From positions 62,001-126,000 of the forward strand of contig NZ_DASVSF010000053.1 in NCBI RefSeq assembly GCF_036388275.1: DNA of 64,000 nucleotides. Reading direction: 5' to 3'. Shown here in pieces: positions 9,364 through 18,899 of the stretch. The notes under the pieces are model-generated. The model made no database searches, was not told where the DNA came from, and saw nothing but the letters and a program-made list of their open reading frames with translations. The stretch's first letter is position 1. Each line of letters opens with the position of its first letter. The translations under genes were made by a program, and so were the position numbers. This DNA comes from Longimicrobium sp. GTDB taxonomy: Bacteria; Gemmatimonadota; Gemmatimonadetes; Longimicrobiales; Longimicrobiaceae.

Positions 9364-10710
9364 ATGACCGCCGTCCTCCAGCGCTTCACGGAGGTCCGCC
9401 GGGAAGAGGCCGCGCCGGTGCTCGCATCGGCGCTCTCCTTCTTCTTCATCCTCACCGCCCTGATGGTGCTGCGGCCCGCACGGGAGGCGCTGGGGATGCA
9501 GCGGGGGATCGAGGCCATCCGCTGGCTCTTCGTGGGCACGGCGGTGGTCACCCTCGCGGTGAACCCGGTGTTCGGGGTGCTGGTGAGCCGCTTCCGGCGC
9601 CTGGTCTTCATCAACGCCACCTACCTGTTCTTCGCCGCCAGCCTGCTGGTCTTCTACGCCCTGCTGGTGATGGCGCCGGCGGCCATCGGCGAAACCAGCG
9701 GGATGGTCTTCTTCGTCTGGTTCAGCGTCTTCAACCTGTTCGCCACCATGGTCTTCTGGGGCCTGATGGCGGACCGCTTCTCGCTGGAGCAGAGCAAGCG
9801 GCTCTTCGGGGTGATCGCCGTGGGAGGCACGCTGGGCGCCATCGCCGGCCCCTGGCTCGCCTCGCGGCTGGCGGAGCCGCTGGGGACCGCCGGGCTCCTG
9901 CTGGTGGCGGCGGGTTCGCTGGGGCTGGCGGTGCTCTCGGTGCGGGCGGTGGCGCAGCTGCAGCCGGAGCACGCCCGCCCCGCGGCCCTGGACGACCCCG
10001 AGGCGTCCCCCGCGGTGGACGAGCGCGCGGTGATCGGCGGGAGCGCGTGGGACGGGCTGCGGGCGGTGTTCCGCTCGCCGTACCTGGCCGGCGTCGCGGG
10101 GTACATGCTGATCCTGGCGGTGGTCGCCACCTTCATCTACTTCACCCGCCTGCAGATGGTGGCCGCGCTGGGCGAGGACCTGGACATGCGCACCACGGTC
10201 TTCGCGCAGATCGACCTCTACACGCAGATCGCCACCCTGGTGCTGCAGGCACTGGTGGCGGGAAAGCTGATGAAGCACGTGGGCGTTCCGGCGACGCTGG
10301 CGCTGCTGCCGGTCACCGTGGCACTGGGCTTCCTGGGGCTGGCGCTGGTGGCCTCGCTGGCGGCGCTGGTGGTCTTCCAGGCGGCCTTCAACGCGGTGCA
10401 GCGCGCCATCATGCGCCCCGCGCGCGAGACGCTCTTCACCGTGGTGAGCCGCACCGACAAGTACAAGTCGAAGGCCTTCATCGACACCTTCGTCTACCGC
10501 GGCGGCGACGTACTGGGCGCGCAGGTGGAGGGGGTGCTGGGGCGCCTGGGGACGGGGCTCCCGGCGCTGATCTCGGTCTCGGTGCCGCTTGCCGTGGGCT
10601 GGGCCGCCCTCGGCGCCTGGCTCGGCCGGCGGCAGGAGCGGCAGGCGGAGCACCGCCCCGCGGCGGCCCCGGCCGAGACCCCGGCGCGGGCCGGGGTGGG
10701 CGCGCTCTAG
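9364..10710 (+). CDS. ATP/ADP-translocase-like (Npt/MFS) membrane carrier
   Basis: A 448-residue polytopic protein with about 12 hydrophobic helices. The pattern matches the NTP/NDP exchanger-like branch of the MFS: an early LMVLRPAREALGM segment, AVGGTLGAIAGPWLASRL mid-protein, and a PARETLFTVVSRTDKYKSKA loop near residue 350. In free-living bacteria these relatives are of unknown substrate, so nucleotide exchange should not be assumed. It starts 25 nt after the tandem-domain gene with a GGGAGGGAG ribosome-binding site. The C-terminus is hydrophilic and Ala/Pro-rich. Confidence 0.85.
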   Translation: MTAVLQRFTEVRREEAAPVLASALSFFFILTALMVLRPAREALGMQRGIEAIRWLFVGTAVVTLAVNPVFGVLVSRFRRLVFINATYLFFAASLLVFYALLVMAPAAIGETSGMVFFVWFSVFNLFATMVFWGLMADRFSLEQSKRLFGVIAVGGTLGAIAGPWLASRLAEPLGTAGLLLVAAGSLGLAVLSVRAVAQLQPEHARPAALDDPEASPAVDERAVIGGSAWDGLRAVFRSPYLAGVAGYMLILAVVATFIYFTRLQMVAALGEDLDMRTTVFAQIDLYTQIATLVLQALVAGKLMKHVGVPATLALLPVTVALGFLGLALVASLAALVVFQAAFNAVQRAIMRPARETLFTVVSRTDKYKSKAFIDTFVYRGGDVLGAQVEGVLGRLGTGLPALISVSVPLAVGWAALGAWLGRRQERQAEHRPAAAPAETPARAGVGAL

Positions 10711-11000
10711 CTCACCAGGGTACCCATCCCTCACGCGTCACCGCCGGGCTCATGGGCCCGGGCGCCGCGCACCGCCTGCCGCGTCGGCGGCGAACACACC
10801 CGCGCGCGCGCCGACCGCAGCCGCGCGGCGATCGCGTTGTCCATGAAACGCGCGCAAGAACGTTGATGGGTGGATCGTTCGCCGCGGCTGCATTCCGCCC
10901 ACATCCGCTCCGGCGCACGACCTGTTTTCGACCTTCGATGACATGCGCCGCAGAGGCGTTTGAGAGCGCCGCGTACGTACAGCCTCCTTGGAGCGCATGA

Positions 11001-12224
11001 ATGAAATCGGCAAAGGCAGTCGTCGCGGTAACGCTGGTGGCAGCCGCGGTCCTCGCGTGCGGCACGAGCCCGGTTGAACGGACCGGCGGTCCGCACCTCA
11101 CGCTTTCCCCGGACAGCGTCGTCCTGGGTGTATCCGGATCGTCTGCGCTGACCGCCACGGTACGTACCACCACCGGGGCGATCCAGTACGTCACTCCGCA
11201 GTACGTTTCACGTGACCAGAGCGTGGCGACCGTAAATGCCGACGGGGCGATCAGTGCGGTGGCGGCAGGCTCCACCTATGTCGTCGCTACGCTCCCGGAC
11301 CGCCCGGACGTGCGTGACTCCGTGCGCGTTCGCGTGCACGCCGATTCCTGTGCGGGTGCACGGCCCGATTTCGGCGGGGTGGCCACCGCGGAAGACCGGG
11401 CCCTGTTCGCGTACGACGCCGATGCACCCCTGAACCTGCAGAAGACGGTCGAATCCACGAACGACGGCGTGGAGGTCAGCAACGTATCCTTCAGCAGTCC
11501 GGACGGCGGTCTGGTGACGGGAAAGATGTGGGACCCGGTCACGCGGCCGGGGCTGCGCCCCGGCATGGTGCTCATGCACGGCCTGCCCGGCAATGCGAGC
11601 TCCATGACGGCGCCGGCGCAGAACTACGCACAGCACGGTGCAGTGGTGATCGCGATCGATGCGCCCTGGAATCACCGCGCGGCACCGCCCTACCTGACGT
11701 GGACCGACCAGGATCGGGCCGAGCAGATCCGGGTGGTCAAGGACCTGCAACGCGCCGTGGACGTATTGCGCTCACGTCCCAACGTCGACGATGGCCGCAT
11801 CGCCTACGTGGGCTTCAGCTGGGGCGGCGCGACGGGTGCGCTGTTCGTCGGCATCGAACGGCGCCTCAAAGCGGCGGCGCTCGTCGTTGGACACGGCGGC
11901 CAGGTCACGCTCCACACCGATCCGGGAGGTTTCAAAGTTCCCGGGTTTACGTGTGCCAGACGTGTCGCCTGGATCCGAGCGATGGCACCGATCGAGCCGA
12001 TTCGATTCGTTGGGCATGCCAACGTCCCGCTGCTGCTGCAAAACGGGACGCTGGACCCCTTCATCCCCGTTGCCAATGCGGCGGAGCTGCACGCAGCCGC
12101 ACCGGAGCCCAAGACGATCCGCTGGTATGAAACGGGGCACTCACTCGGTCCCCAGGGGCGGATCGACAGGCATGAATGGCTGAACGGGCAGATCGGGCTC
12201 GACCCCCTCATCCCGGCGAGCTGA
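11001..12224 (+). CDS. Lipoprotein with Big2-like module and alpha/beta hydrolase domain
   Basis: A 407-residue protein: lipoprotein signal (AAAVLACG), a bacterial Ig-like module at about 35-115 (LTLSPDSVVLGVSG ... STYVVATL ... DVRDSVRVRV) and an alpha/beta hydrolase domain from about 150. Catalytic candidates are Ser in GFSWGG, Asp in NGTLDPFIP and His in ETGHSLG, with MLHGLPGN-like oxyanion segment VLMHGLPGN. Its hydrolase half is a clear paralogue of the gene at 42721-43680 (shared ALFVGIERRLK and IPIEPI/APIEPI segments). Its Ig-like half matches the Kelch protein two genes downstream. The enzyme is predicted to sit at the cell surface or in the periplasm; substrate unknown. Confidence 0.88.
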   Translation: MKSAKAVVAVTLVAAAVLACGTSPVERTGGPHLTLSPDSVVLGVSGSSALTATVRTTTGAIQYVTPQYVSRDQSVATVNADGAISAVAAGSTYVVATLPDRPDVRDSVRVRVHADSCAGARPDFGGVATAEDRALFAYDADAPLNLQKTVESTNDGVEVSNVSFSSPDGGLVTGKMWDPVTRPGLRPGMVLMHGLPGNASSMTAPAQNYAQHGAVVIAIDAPWNHRAAPPYLTWTDQDRAEQIRVVKDLQRAVDVLRSRPNVDDGRIAYVGFSWGGATGALFVGIERRLKAAALVVGHGGQVTLHTDPGGFKVPGFTCARRVAWIRAMAPIEPIRFVGHANVPLLLQNGTLDPFIPVANAAELHAAAPEPKTIRWYETGHSLGPQGRIDRHEWLNGQIGLDPLIPAS

Positions 12225-12342
12225 TCGCCCCCGGGGAAGGAGCGCGGCCACGCAGACGCGGCCCTGCGGCCCGCGGCGTGAAGTGCTTGCCGGCGCACGA
12301 ACGATGAGTCGTACGTCCCACCCGCTGAACACGGAGAACCCG

Positions 12343-13455
12343 ATGCGGATCGTTGCTGCCCTGGTCCTGCTGGTCTGCGCCGCGTGCGGCGTTCGCGAGC
12401 CCACCGTACCCGGACCGGCCGCCACCCAGGCGGCGGCGGACTCGGCGTTCGCGGGCACGCTCCGCGCGCGGCTCGAGGCCGCCACGGCCGCCGGCGAGTT
12501 TTCCGGCGCCGTGCTCGTGGCCCGCGACGGGCGCACGCTGTTCGAGGGCGCGTACGGCCTCGCCGACCGGGAGCGGGGCGTCGCGAACACGCCGCTCACG
12601 CAGTTCCGCGTGGGGTCGATGAACAAGATGCTGACCGGGGTGGCGGCGCTGCAGCTGGTGCAGGCGGGGACGGTGCGCCTCGACACGCCGTTTGGCACCT
12701 ATCTCCCGGACTACCCGAACGCGGAGATGGCGCTGAAGGTGACGCCCCACCACCTGCTCACCCACACCGGCGGCACGGGCGACATCTTCGGGGCGGCGTT
12801 CACCGCGCACCGCTTGGAGCTCCGCACGACGGCGGATTACCTCCGGCTCTACGGCGCGCGCGGCCTGCGGTTCGAGCCGGGAACGCAGTGGGAGTACAGC
12901 AACTACGGCTTCCTGCTCCTGGGCGCCGTCATCGAGCGGGTGGGCGGGACCAGCTACTACGACCACGTCGCGGCGCGCGTCCTCGCGCCGGCGGGGATGA
13001 CGGCCACCGGCTCGGCGCCGGAGGACTCGCTCGTGCCCGGGCGGGCGGTCGGCTATACGCGGCAGGTGGTGCCGGGCCAGCTCGTGTCGAACGCCCCCAC
13101 GCTGCCCTACCGCGGCACGCCGGCGGGGGGCGGGTACTCCACCGTGGGAGACCTCGCGCGCTTCGCCGTCGCGCTCAGGGAGCACCGGCTCCTGGATCCG
13201 GCGCACACGGCACAGCTCCTCGCCGGGAAGGTGGAGACTGGCCCGGGGACGCGATATGCCTACGGGTTCGTCGACCGCGTCGTGGGCAGCCGGCGTTTCG
13301 TGGGGCACAGCGGGGGCGCGCCGGGGATGAACGGGGAGCTTGCGTTCGAGCCGAACGGCGGGTACGTGGTCGTCGTCCTGTCGAACCTGGACCCGCCGGC
13401 CGCGGGACAGGTGGCGGCCTTCATCCTCCCCCGCCTGCCGGCCTCCACGCCCTGA
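12343..13455 (+). CDS. Serine hydrolase of the beta-lactamase/class C family (lipoprotein)
   Basis: Start chosen at ATG 12343 because GGAG lies 6 nt upstream and a lipoprotein signal follows (ALVLLVCAACG); an in-frame upstream ATG gives an unlikely N-terminus. The 370-residue product has the SxxK motif SMNK, the YxN motif YSNYG and the third motif HSGG (GHSGGAPGM), all in the expected order. This fold includes class C beta-lactamases, DD-peptidases and esterases; nothing here decides which. It lacks the YVGEY tail present in the second serine hydrolase at 26 kb. It lies in a run of plus-strand exported proteins. Confidence 0.9.
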   Translation: MRIVAALVLLVCAACGVREPTVPGPAATQAAADSAFAGTLRARLEAATAAGEFSGAVLVARDGRTLFEGAYGLADRERGVANTPLTQFRVGSMNKMLTGVAALQLVQAGTVRLDTPFGTYLPDYPNAEMALKVTPHHLLTHTGGTGDIFGAAFTAHRLELRTTADYLRLYGARGLRFEPGTQWEYSNYGFLLLGAVIERVGGTSYYDHVAARVLAPAGMTATGSAPEDSLVPGRAVGYTRQVVPGQLVSNAPTLPYRGTPAGGGYSTVGDLARFAVALREHRLLDPAHTAQLLAGKVETGPGTRYAYGFVDRVVGSRRFVGHSGGAPGMNGELAFEPNGGYVVVVLSNLDPPAAGQVAAFILPRLPASTP

Positions 13456-13508
13456 GCCAGGACGCAGACACCCGCAATCGCAGCGATGAACTTCCCTGGA
13501 GAGTGATG

Positions 13509-14738
13509 ATGAAAATGGCCATCTCGCTGTCGGCTGCATCCCTGGCGGCTGCCGCCTCCCTGGCATGCGCCAAAGGGCCGGTCGATCAGGGCGGTGATCC
13601 GCAGCTCACGCTTTCCGCCGACAGCGTCACCGTGGATCTGGGCGCGTCTGCTTCGGTTACCGCCATGGTACTCAACACCGGTGGGACGGCACAGTTCGTT
13701 TCGCGCGACCCGGGCGTGGCTGCCGTGAGCGCCAGCGGCGCGATCAGCGGCGTCGCGGTCGGCTCCACGTACGTGGTCGCGACCCTCTCCAGCCAGCCGG
13801 ACGTGCGCGACTCCGTTCGCGTTCGCGTGCGGGTCGCGGTCGCCGGCGAATGGGGGCAGCGCGCCGGGTTGATCGTGAACAACTCCGAGTTTGCCCTCGC
13901 CGAATCGAACGGCAAGATCTACGTCCTCGGCGGTTATCCCCCGAGCCGGCAGACGGCCCGCACGGTGCAGATCTACGACATCGCGAGCGACACCTGGCAG
14001 CTTGGACCGCAGCTCCCGCAGCCTAACAACCACGGGATGGCGGCGGCCGTCGACGGGAAGATCTACCTGATCGGCGGCCAGACCACGGACAACCAGGAGG
14101 GCGCCACGGCGGTCAACACGGTGTACGAGCTGGATCCCGCGAAGGGTACGTGGGTCGCGAAGGCGCCGATGCCTACGAAACGCAGCGGGGGGGTGGCTGT
14201 CGTGCACGCGGGCAAGATCTACGTCGCCGGGGGACGCGTGCCGCGCGGAAACGACTTCGCCGTCTACGACCCGGCGGCCGACCAATGGGAGGTGCTGCCG
14301 GTTCTGCCGAGCCAGCGCAACCACATCACCGGTGCGGCGATCGACGGGCGCATCCACATCGTCGGCGGACGTCTGGGCAACGGGTTGTCGCCCCTGAAAT
14401 CCGATGCGCACGAGGTGTTCGACCCCCAAACGCGGACGTGGACCACCGCAGCCCCCATGCTGCGCGGCCGCAGCGGGATGAACGGGGTCATGGCCAAGGG
14501 GTGCTTTCACGTCTGGGGCGGCGAGGCGCCGAGCGGCATGACGCCCGACCACGACTACTACGATCCCCGCACCAACACCTGGTCGAGCCTTCCCGACATG
14601 CCCAAGCCCGTTCACGGGGTCGTCGGGTCGGCCTTCGTGAACGGCCTGATCTGGGCCGTCGGCGGCGGCACCGACGTCGGCGGTGGCTTCGGCAGCCTGC
14701 TGAACCAGACCTACCGCCCGGTCGTGAGCTGCGAATGA
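13509..14738 (+). CDS. Kelch-repeat lipoprotein with Big2-like N-terminal module
   Basis: About 409 residues. I chose ATG 13509 (alternatives 13506, 13515) because GGAGAG at 13498-13503 is best spaced. A lipoprotein signal ends SLACAKG. An Ig-like module follows (LTLSADSVTVDLGASASVTA ... STYVVATLSS ... DVRDSVRVRV), nearly the same as that of the gene at 11001. The rest is a beta-propeller of about six Kelch repeats: KIYVLGG, KIYLIGG, KIYVAGG, RIHIVGG, CFHVWGG, LIWAVGG. Kelch propellers usually bind proteins or glycans, or form galactose-oxidase-like folds; no oxidase Cys/Tyr pair is evident. Probably surface-exposed. Confidence 0.88.
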   Translation: MKMAISLSAASLAAAASLACAKGPVDQGGDPQLTLSADSVTVDLGASASVTAMVLNTGGTAQFVSRDPGVAAVSASGAISGVAVGSTYVVATLSSQPDVRDSVRVRVRVAVAGEWGQRAGLIVNNSEFALAESNGKIYVLGGYPPSRQTARTVQIYDIASDTWQLGPQLPQPNNHGMAAAVDGKIYLIGGQTTDNQEGATAVNTVYELDPAKGTWVAKAPMPTKRSGGVAVVHAGKIYVAGGRVPRGNDFAVYDPAADQWEVLPVLPSQRNHITGAAIDGRIHIVGGRLGNGLSPLKSDAHEVFDPQTRTWTTAAPMLRGRSGMNGVMAKGCFHVWGGEAPSGMTPDHDYYDPRTNTWSSLPDMPKPVHGVVGSAFVNGLIWAVGGGTDVGGGFGSLLNQTYRPVVSCE

Positions 14739-14787
14739 CGCGCACCGCCGCCAGCGGGCGCTGAAGGACGCGGCGGGAGACCGGCCC

Positions 14788-17178
14788 ATGGTGCGCATCC
14801 GTGCACGAGCGGCGGCGATCGCCGCCCTGTGGAGTGCCCTGGTGGCGATCCCCGCACCGGCGGCGGCACAGCACGAAGGGCACGGCGTTCCGGCTGCCGG
14901 CGCGCAGGGGGTGCTGACGGGAACCGCCTCCTGCGCCGAAGGAACGCCGTCGAGCGGTGCCGTCGTGCAGCTCTTCCACGGCAGCGGCCCCGGCCGTCAC
15001 CTCGTGGCGGCGTCCGTAGCCGATGCGGCCGGCCGCTTCAGCGTGCGCACCGGCGCCGGCACGTACACGCTGGAGATCGGCTACCCGGGGCAGGAGCCGC
15101 ACCGCCGGCAGGCAACCGTTGCCCACGCTCCCGTGAGCGTGGGCACCGTGCGCATCCGGTGCGGCCCGCTGGGGCTGGATACGCTGATGGTGCGCGCGGA
15201 ACGCGACGCGGTGCACCTGCGCAGCGGCGCCACCGTCGTGGCCGCGCGCGCGTCCGCGGCAGTGGGCGGCAGCATCGCGGACCTCCTGCGCACGGTTCCG
15301 GGCGTGGAGGTGGATGCGGAGGGGCGCATCAGCATGCGCGGCAGCACGAGCGTGCTCGTGCTGATGAACGGGCGGCGCATCCCGCTGACGGGTGAGGCTC
15401 TCACCGCGTTTCTAGGCCAGATGCCGGCGGCGGCGCTGGAACGCATAGAGGCAGGCACGACCATCTCCGCACGGCACGACGCCGATGGTGCCGCCGGTGT
15501 GGTGAACCTCGTCTTTCGAGATGATGCCGCGCGGCGCACCGGCATGCGCTCCCTGGCGGGGTCGGTGGCGACGGAGGACCACTACATGGGCTCCGCCGCC
15601 GCCAGCGGCAACGTGGGCCGCATCCTGAGCTGGGACGCGATGTACTCCCTGTCCGGCATGCGGCCGCGGACGGACTCGAGGACGGCGCGCTGGAGCCTCG
15701 TGCCCGGGGACCTCCCGCTCCAGACGGACGAGGACAGCCGCGCTCGTGCCAGGCATCGCCTGCACTCCCTCCTTGCGGGTGTAGCCGTAACGCCCACACC
15801 GAACATGTCCCTGGCGCTGCGCGGCGCGTACACCCGGATGGACGGCGCGTACCGGAACAGCACCGCGTTCGTGTACACGAATGCGGCGGGCAACCGGGGG
15901 ACGAGCGCGACCAGCAGCCTGGTGGAGCACGTGATCCCGGCGGCGGAGCTGAGCGCCGTCGCACGCGTGGATCAAGGGCGCGTCCGCTTCACTTCCGAGG
16001 CGCGCACCAGCTTCGTGGATGAGGATTTCCGCGGCGGCTACGATGACGAGGATGCGGGCTATCGGTACATGACCACCGCCATGGACTCGCGGCAGCGTGA
16101 GCACGTCCTGCGGAACGACCTCGGCATCCGCTTCCCGGGGATCGATCTGGGCGTGGGGCAGGAATCCCGGTTCCGCACCCTCACCGCCGCGCACGATGAG
16201 ACCCACTTCGACGCAACCGTGTCGCAGGCCTACCGCTACGAGACGGACGTGCACGCCGGCTACCTCGCCGCGCACCGCTCCACGCGCGGCATGCGTGCGG
16301 AGGCGGGGCTGCGCGTGGAGGCGGACCGCACGTCCATCCGGCTCGACACCGCCAGCGCGCGGACGGCGGTGCGCGTCTTCCCCAGCATCAGCGGCGAATG
16401 GACCGACGCCCGCCGCGCTCTCGTGTACCGGGTCGCGTACGGCCGCCGCATCCACCGGCCCGGGGCGGAGATGCTGAACCCGTTCTCCATGGCCGAGGAC
16501 GAGATGAACGAGGTCATCGGCAATCCGTTGCTGTTGCCTGAAGTCTCGGACCAGGTGGAGTTCGGCGTGGAACGGCACGGCTCGCGGCTGACGCTGCAGC
16601 TGACGCCGTACCTTCGCTGGACGCGGGACCCCATCCGCCCGCTCATGGCGCCGACGGCAAGCGGCGGCTCGACGACCACGCTGATGAACCTGGACCGGAC
16701 GCGAGCCGCCGGCGCCGACGCCAGCGTGCGCGCACGGCTGGCCGGCGGCACCGTCTTGACGCTGGCGGGAAGCGTCGCCCACATGCGGACGACGGTCGAC
16801 ACGTTCAGCAGCAGCGGCGTGTACGCCACGGCGCGGCTCACCGTCGATCTGCGGCTGGCCGAGAACACCACCGCGCAGCTCTACGCATACCGCCGGAGCG
16901 CACAGACGATCGAACAGGGGGAGATCCGGCCGGCATTCACCAGCGAACTCGCGCTGACGCAGCGGCTCGCCGGCGGCCGGGGGCGCGTGACCCTGCGCCT
17001 CGACGACCCGTTCCGCAGCGACCGCCTCGAATTCCGCGTCGCCGACGCATCCTTCACGGAGGAGAGCCGCCGGCGAACGGCGCGGCCGCTACTGTCGCTT
17101 TTCGCGTCCTACGCGGTAGGTGGTGCGCCGCGGGAAGATGCGCCCGTCCGAACGGAGGGTCCCGCCCGGATCTTCTGA
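14788..17178 (+). CDS. TonB-dependent outer-membrane receptor
   Basis: A 796-residue protein with a signal peptide (PAPAAAQHEGH), a carboxypeptidase-regulatory-like domain (about 45-125), a plug (about 145-230: SIADLLRTVPGVEVDAEG, then STSVLVLMNGRRIPL and DGAAGVVNLVFRD) and a long beta-barrel. The C-terminal barrel includes YRVAYGRRIHRPGAEMLNPF, typical of the OM_channel/outer-membrane beta-barrel class rather than siderophore receptors with a classical C-terminal Phe. Start at 14788 is preceded by a GGGAG. The ligand is unknown. It closes the exported-protein block and may supply that block's substrates or receive its products. Confidence 0.9.
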   Translation: MVRIRARAAAIAALWSALVAIPAPAAAQHEGHGVPAAGAQGVLTGTASCAEGTPSSGAVVQLFHGSGPGRHLVAASVADAAGRFSVRTGAGTYTLEIGYPGQEPHRRQATVAHAPVSVGTVRIRCGPLGLDTLMVRAERDAVHLRSGATVVAARASAAVGGSIADLLRTVPGVEVDAEGRISMRGSTSVLVLMNGRRIPLTGEALTAFLGQMPAAALERIEAGTTISARHDADGAAGVVNLVFRDDAARRTGMRSLAGSVATEDHYMGSAAASGNVGRILSWDAMYSLSGMRPRTDSRTARWSLVPGDLPLQTDEDSRARARHRLHSLLAGVAVTPTPNMSLALRGAYTRMDGAYRNSTAFVYTNAAGNRGTSATSSLVEHVIPAAELSAVARVDQGRVRFTSEARTSFVDEDFRGGYDDEDAGYRYMTTAMDSRQREHVLRNDLGIRFPGIDLGVGQESRFRTLTAAHDETHFDATVSQAYRYETDVHAGYLAAHRSTRGMRAEAGLRVEADRTSIRLDTASARTAVRVFPSISGEWTDARRALVYRVAYGRRIHRPGAEMLNPFSMAEDEMNEVIGNPLLLPEVSDQVEFGVERHGSRLTLQLTPYLRWTRDPIRPLMAPTASGGSTTTLMNLDRTRAAGADASVRARLAGGTVLTLAGSVAHMRTTVDTFSSSGVYATARLTVDLRLAENTTAQLYAYRRSAQTIEQGEIRPAFTSELALTQRLAGGRGRVTLRLDDPFRSDRLEFRVADASFTEESRRRTARPLLSLFASYAVGGAPREDAPVRTEGPARIF

Positions 17179-17261
17179 GGCAGTGAAGTGACCGTCAGCG
17201 GGCGATCATCAGAGCCCCCGCCCGCCCACGCACCATCGACATAGCAACCCATGCACCGCCA

Positions 17262-17699
17262 ATGACCGTCAAGCGGATGGACAACGTCGGCATCGTGGTA
17301 GAGGACCTCGATGCCGCCATCGAGTTCTTCACCGAACTTGGCCTTAACCTCGAAGGGCGAGCCCCGATCGAAGGAGAGTGGGCCGGGCGCGTCACCGGAC
17401 TGGGGAACCAGCGCGTCGAGATCGCCATGATGCGCACCCCCGACGGTCACAGCCGGCTGGAGCTGTCGCGGTTCCTCGCACCGCCGGTGGTCGCCGACCA
17501 CCGCAACGCCCCGGTGAACGCGCTCGGTTACCTGCGCGTGATGTTCACCGTGGAGGACATCGACGACACGCTCGCCCGGCTCCGCCAGCGCGGCGCGGAA
17601 CTCGTCGGTGAAGTGGTCAACTACCAGGACACGTATCGGCTCTGCTACATCCGCGGGCCCGAAGGAATTCTCATCGGGCTCGCCGAAGAGCTCCGCTGA
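17262..17699 (+). CDS. VOC (glyoxalase/dioxygenase-fold) family protein
   Basis: A 145-residue cytoplasmic protein with two VOC half-domains. It begins MDNVGIVVEDLDAAIEFF and the second half has VMFTVEDIDDTLARL and ends CYIRGPEGILIGLAEEL. Candidate metal ligands are the His-equivalent near NVGIVV, Glu in RLELSRF and the terminal Glu of GLAEEL; the first His is replaced by Asn, so metal binding may be altered. It is the last high-GC gene before the cassette array; no attC lies upstream, so I treat it as flanking chromosome. Confidence 0.85.
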   Translation: MTVKRMDNVGIVVEDLDAAIEFFTELGLNLEGRAPIEGEWAGRVTGLGNQRVEIAMMRTPDGHSRLELSRFLAPPVVADHRNAPVNALGYLRVMFTVEDIDDTLARLRQRGAELVGEVVNYQDTYRLCYIRGPEGILIGLAEELR

Positions 17700-17777
17700 G
17701 GCCGCGTCGGACCAACTGGGCTCGCGGCAACGACACGTGACGCGGCGTGGAGTCGATAAGGCGGGTCGGCCCGACAT

Positions 17778-17876
17778 ACCGAAAAGGATTGGCCGCGGGG
17801 ATGCGGGGCCGTTCATGCTGTTGGGTGAACAAAAACCTTGCGCGCCGCCCCCGCACCCCTGACCCTGGTGTTAGGC
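17778..17876 (+). repeat. attC site 1
   Basis: The right boundary GTTAGGC (17870-17876) is a perfect R' core, and the right arm CGCACCCCTGACC pairs with GGGGATGCGGGG of the left arm. The left core, ACCGAAA at 17778, fits RYYYAAC poorly, so this may be the decayed outer edge of the array. The downstream cassette would begin at the TT of GTTAGGC. Confidence 0.68.
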
Positions 17877-17909
17877 AGAACAGACTCACTTCCGTAAAGG
17901 ATATCCTAA

Positions 17910-18860
17910 ATGCCCAAGCTCCAATTACCTTTTCAGCCGATTCGCCAAGAGGTTTATACAAGCGACGAACTCTTCGCGCGCTTCGACCCCGGAATCCCCT
18001 CTTCTTGGGCGGATACTCCAGATTTTGCCGCCTACACGTACTTTGTGCGCGAAGGGCGCAGTGCTCCGAAGAACGCCTACTCTGGTATGATGCAGGCGCT
18101 GCACGACAGCGCCATCACTCAGGCGACCCTCGATTTCGTTAGTCAGAAGCGAGTCGTGGCGATTATGGGCGGCCATAAACTCGCGAGAAATTCGCCTGCT
18201 TACGCCTCAGTTGCCGATCTTTCAAGAAGGCTTACGCGGAGCGGCCTTCTCGTTTGCAGTGGAGGGGGTCCCGGGGCGATGGAAGCCAGCCACCTTGGCG
18301 CGGCGCTCGCTCCACATCCGGACGATGCTTTGGGGACATCACTGCGGAAGCTCGCGCACGAAGCGGTTGTCCCTGCACTGGGCGCGATTGTCGATAGCGG
18401 CGGCCAAGCTGACGCACAGCTTGTCGAGGCCGCTCACCGGTGGTTTGCGCCCGCGTTCGAGATACATTCCTCTCTTACAGTGCGCGGCGAGAGCCTTGCT
18501 ATCCCAACCTGGCACTACGGGCATGAACCTGCCACCCCGCTGGCGTCTCACATCGCGAAGTATTTTCAGAACAGCATCCGGGAGGACGGCCTCCTAGCCT
18601 TGGGCTCACACGGCGTCGTCTTCGCCGAAGGGAAAGCCGGCACGATCCAGGAGATCTTCCAAGATGCTGCGCAGAACTACTATCGATCGTTTGGCCACTT
18701 CAGTCCAATGGTTTTATTCGGAGTGAAGTACTGGACCGAAACGTTTCCGGTTCTCCCTGTGCTACGTGCGCTGTTTTCGCGTGAAGATTTCGATCGTCTC
18801 GTGCTAGCAACGGACGACATCGTTCAGGCGGTAACGTTTATCGAGTCATTCGAGCCGTAG
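17910..18860 (+). CDS. LOG-like Rossmann-fold nucleotide-binding protein (cassette gene)
   Basis: A 316-residue protein starting 33 nt after the attC core with AAAGGA upstream of the ATG. The centre resembles the LOG/TIGR00730 fold: VAIMGGHKLARNSPAYASVA, then VCSGGGPGAMEASHLGAAL. The later loop, normally PGGxGTxxE in cytokinin-activating phosphoribohydrolases, here reads AEGKAGTIQEIF, so the two prolines/glycines are lost though the Glu remains. The protein is longer than LOG (about 190 residues), with about 75 extra N-terminal residues. Codon use is more AT-rich than neighbouring chromosomal genes. A nucleotide-related function is likely; hydrolase activity is uncertain. Confidence 0.8.
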   Translation: MPKLQLPFQPIRQEVYTSDELFARFDPGIPSSWADTPDFAAYTYFVREGRSAPKNAYSGMMQALHDSAITQATLDFVSQKRVVAIMGGHKLARNSPAYASVADLSRRLTRSGLLVCSGGGPGAMEASHLGAALAPHPDDALGTSLRKLAHEAVVPALGAIVDSGGQADAQLVEAAHRWFAPAFEIHSSLTVRGESLAIPTWHYGHEPATPLASHIAKYFQNSIREDGLLALGSHGVVFAEGKAGTIQEIFQDAAQNYYRSFGHFSPMVLFGVKYWTETFPVLPVLRALFSREDFDRLVLATDDIVQAVTFIESFEP

Positions 18861-18899
18861 CGGCTAGGGATCGTTGTACATGCACACCGGTGCTCCGCA

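Noticed and set aside
12283..12342. Upstream start for the serine hydrolase
   Set aside because: The 20 extra residues precede the lipoprotein signal and lack a ribosome-binding site.
17178..17262. attI or integrase promoter at the left edge of array 1
   Set aside because: No recognisable attI core and no integrase reading frame on either strand.
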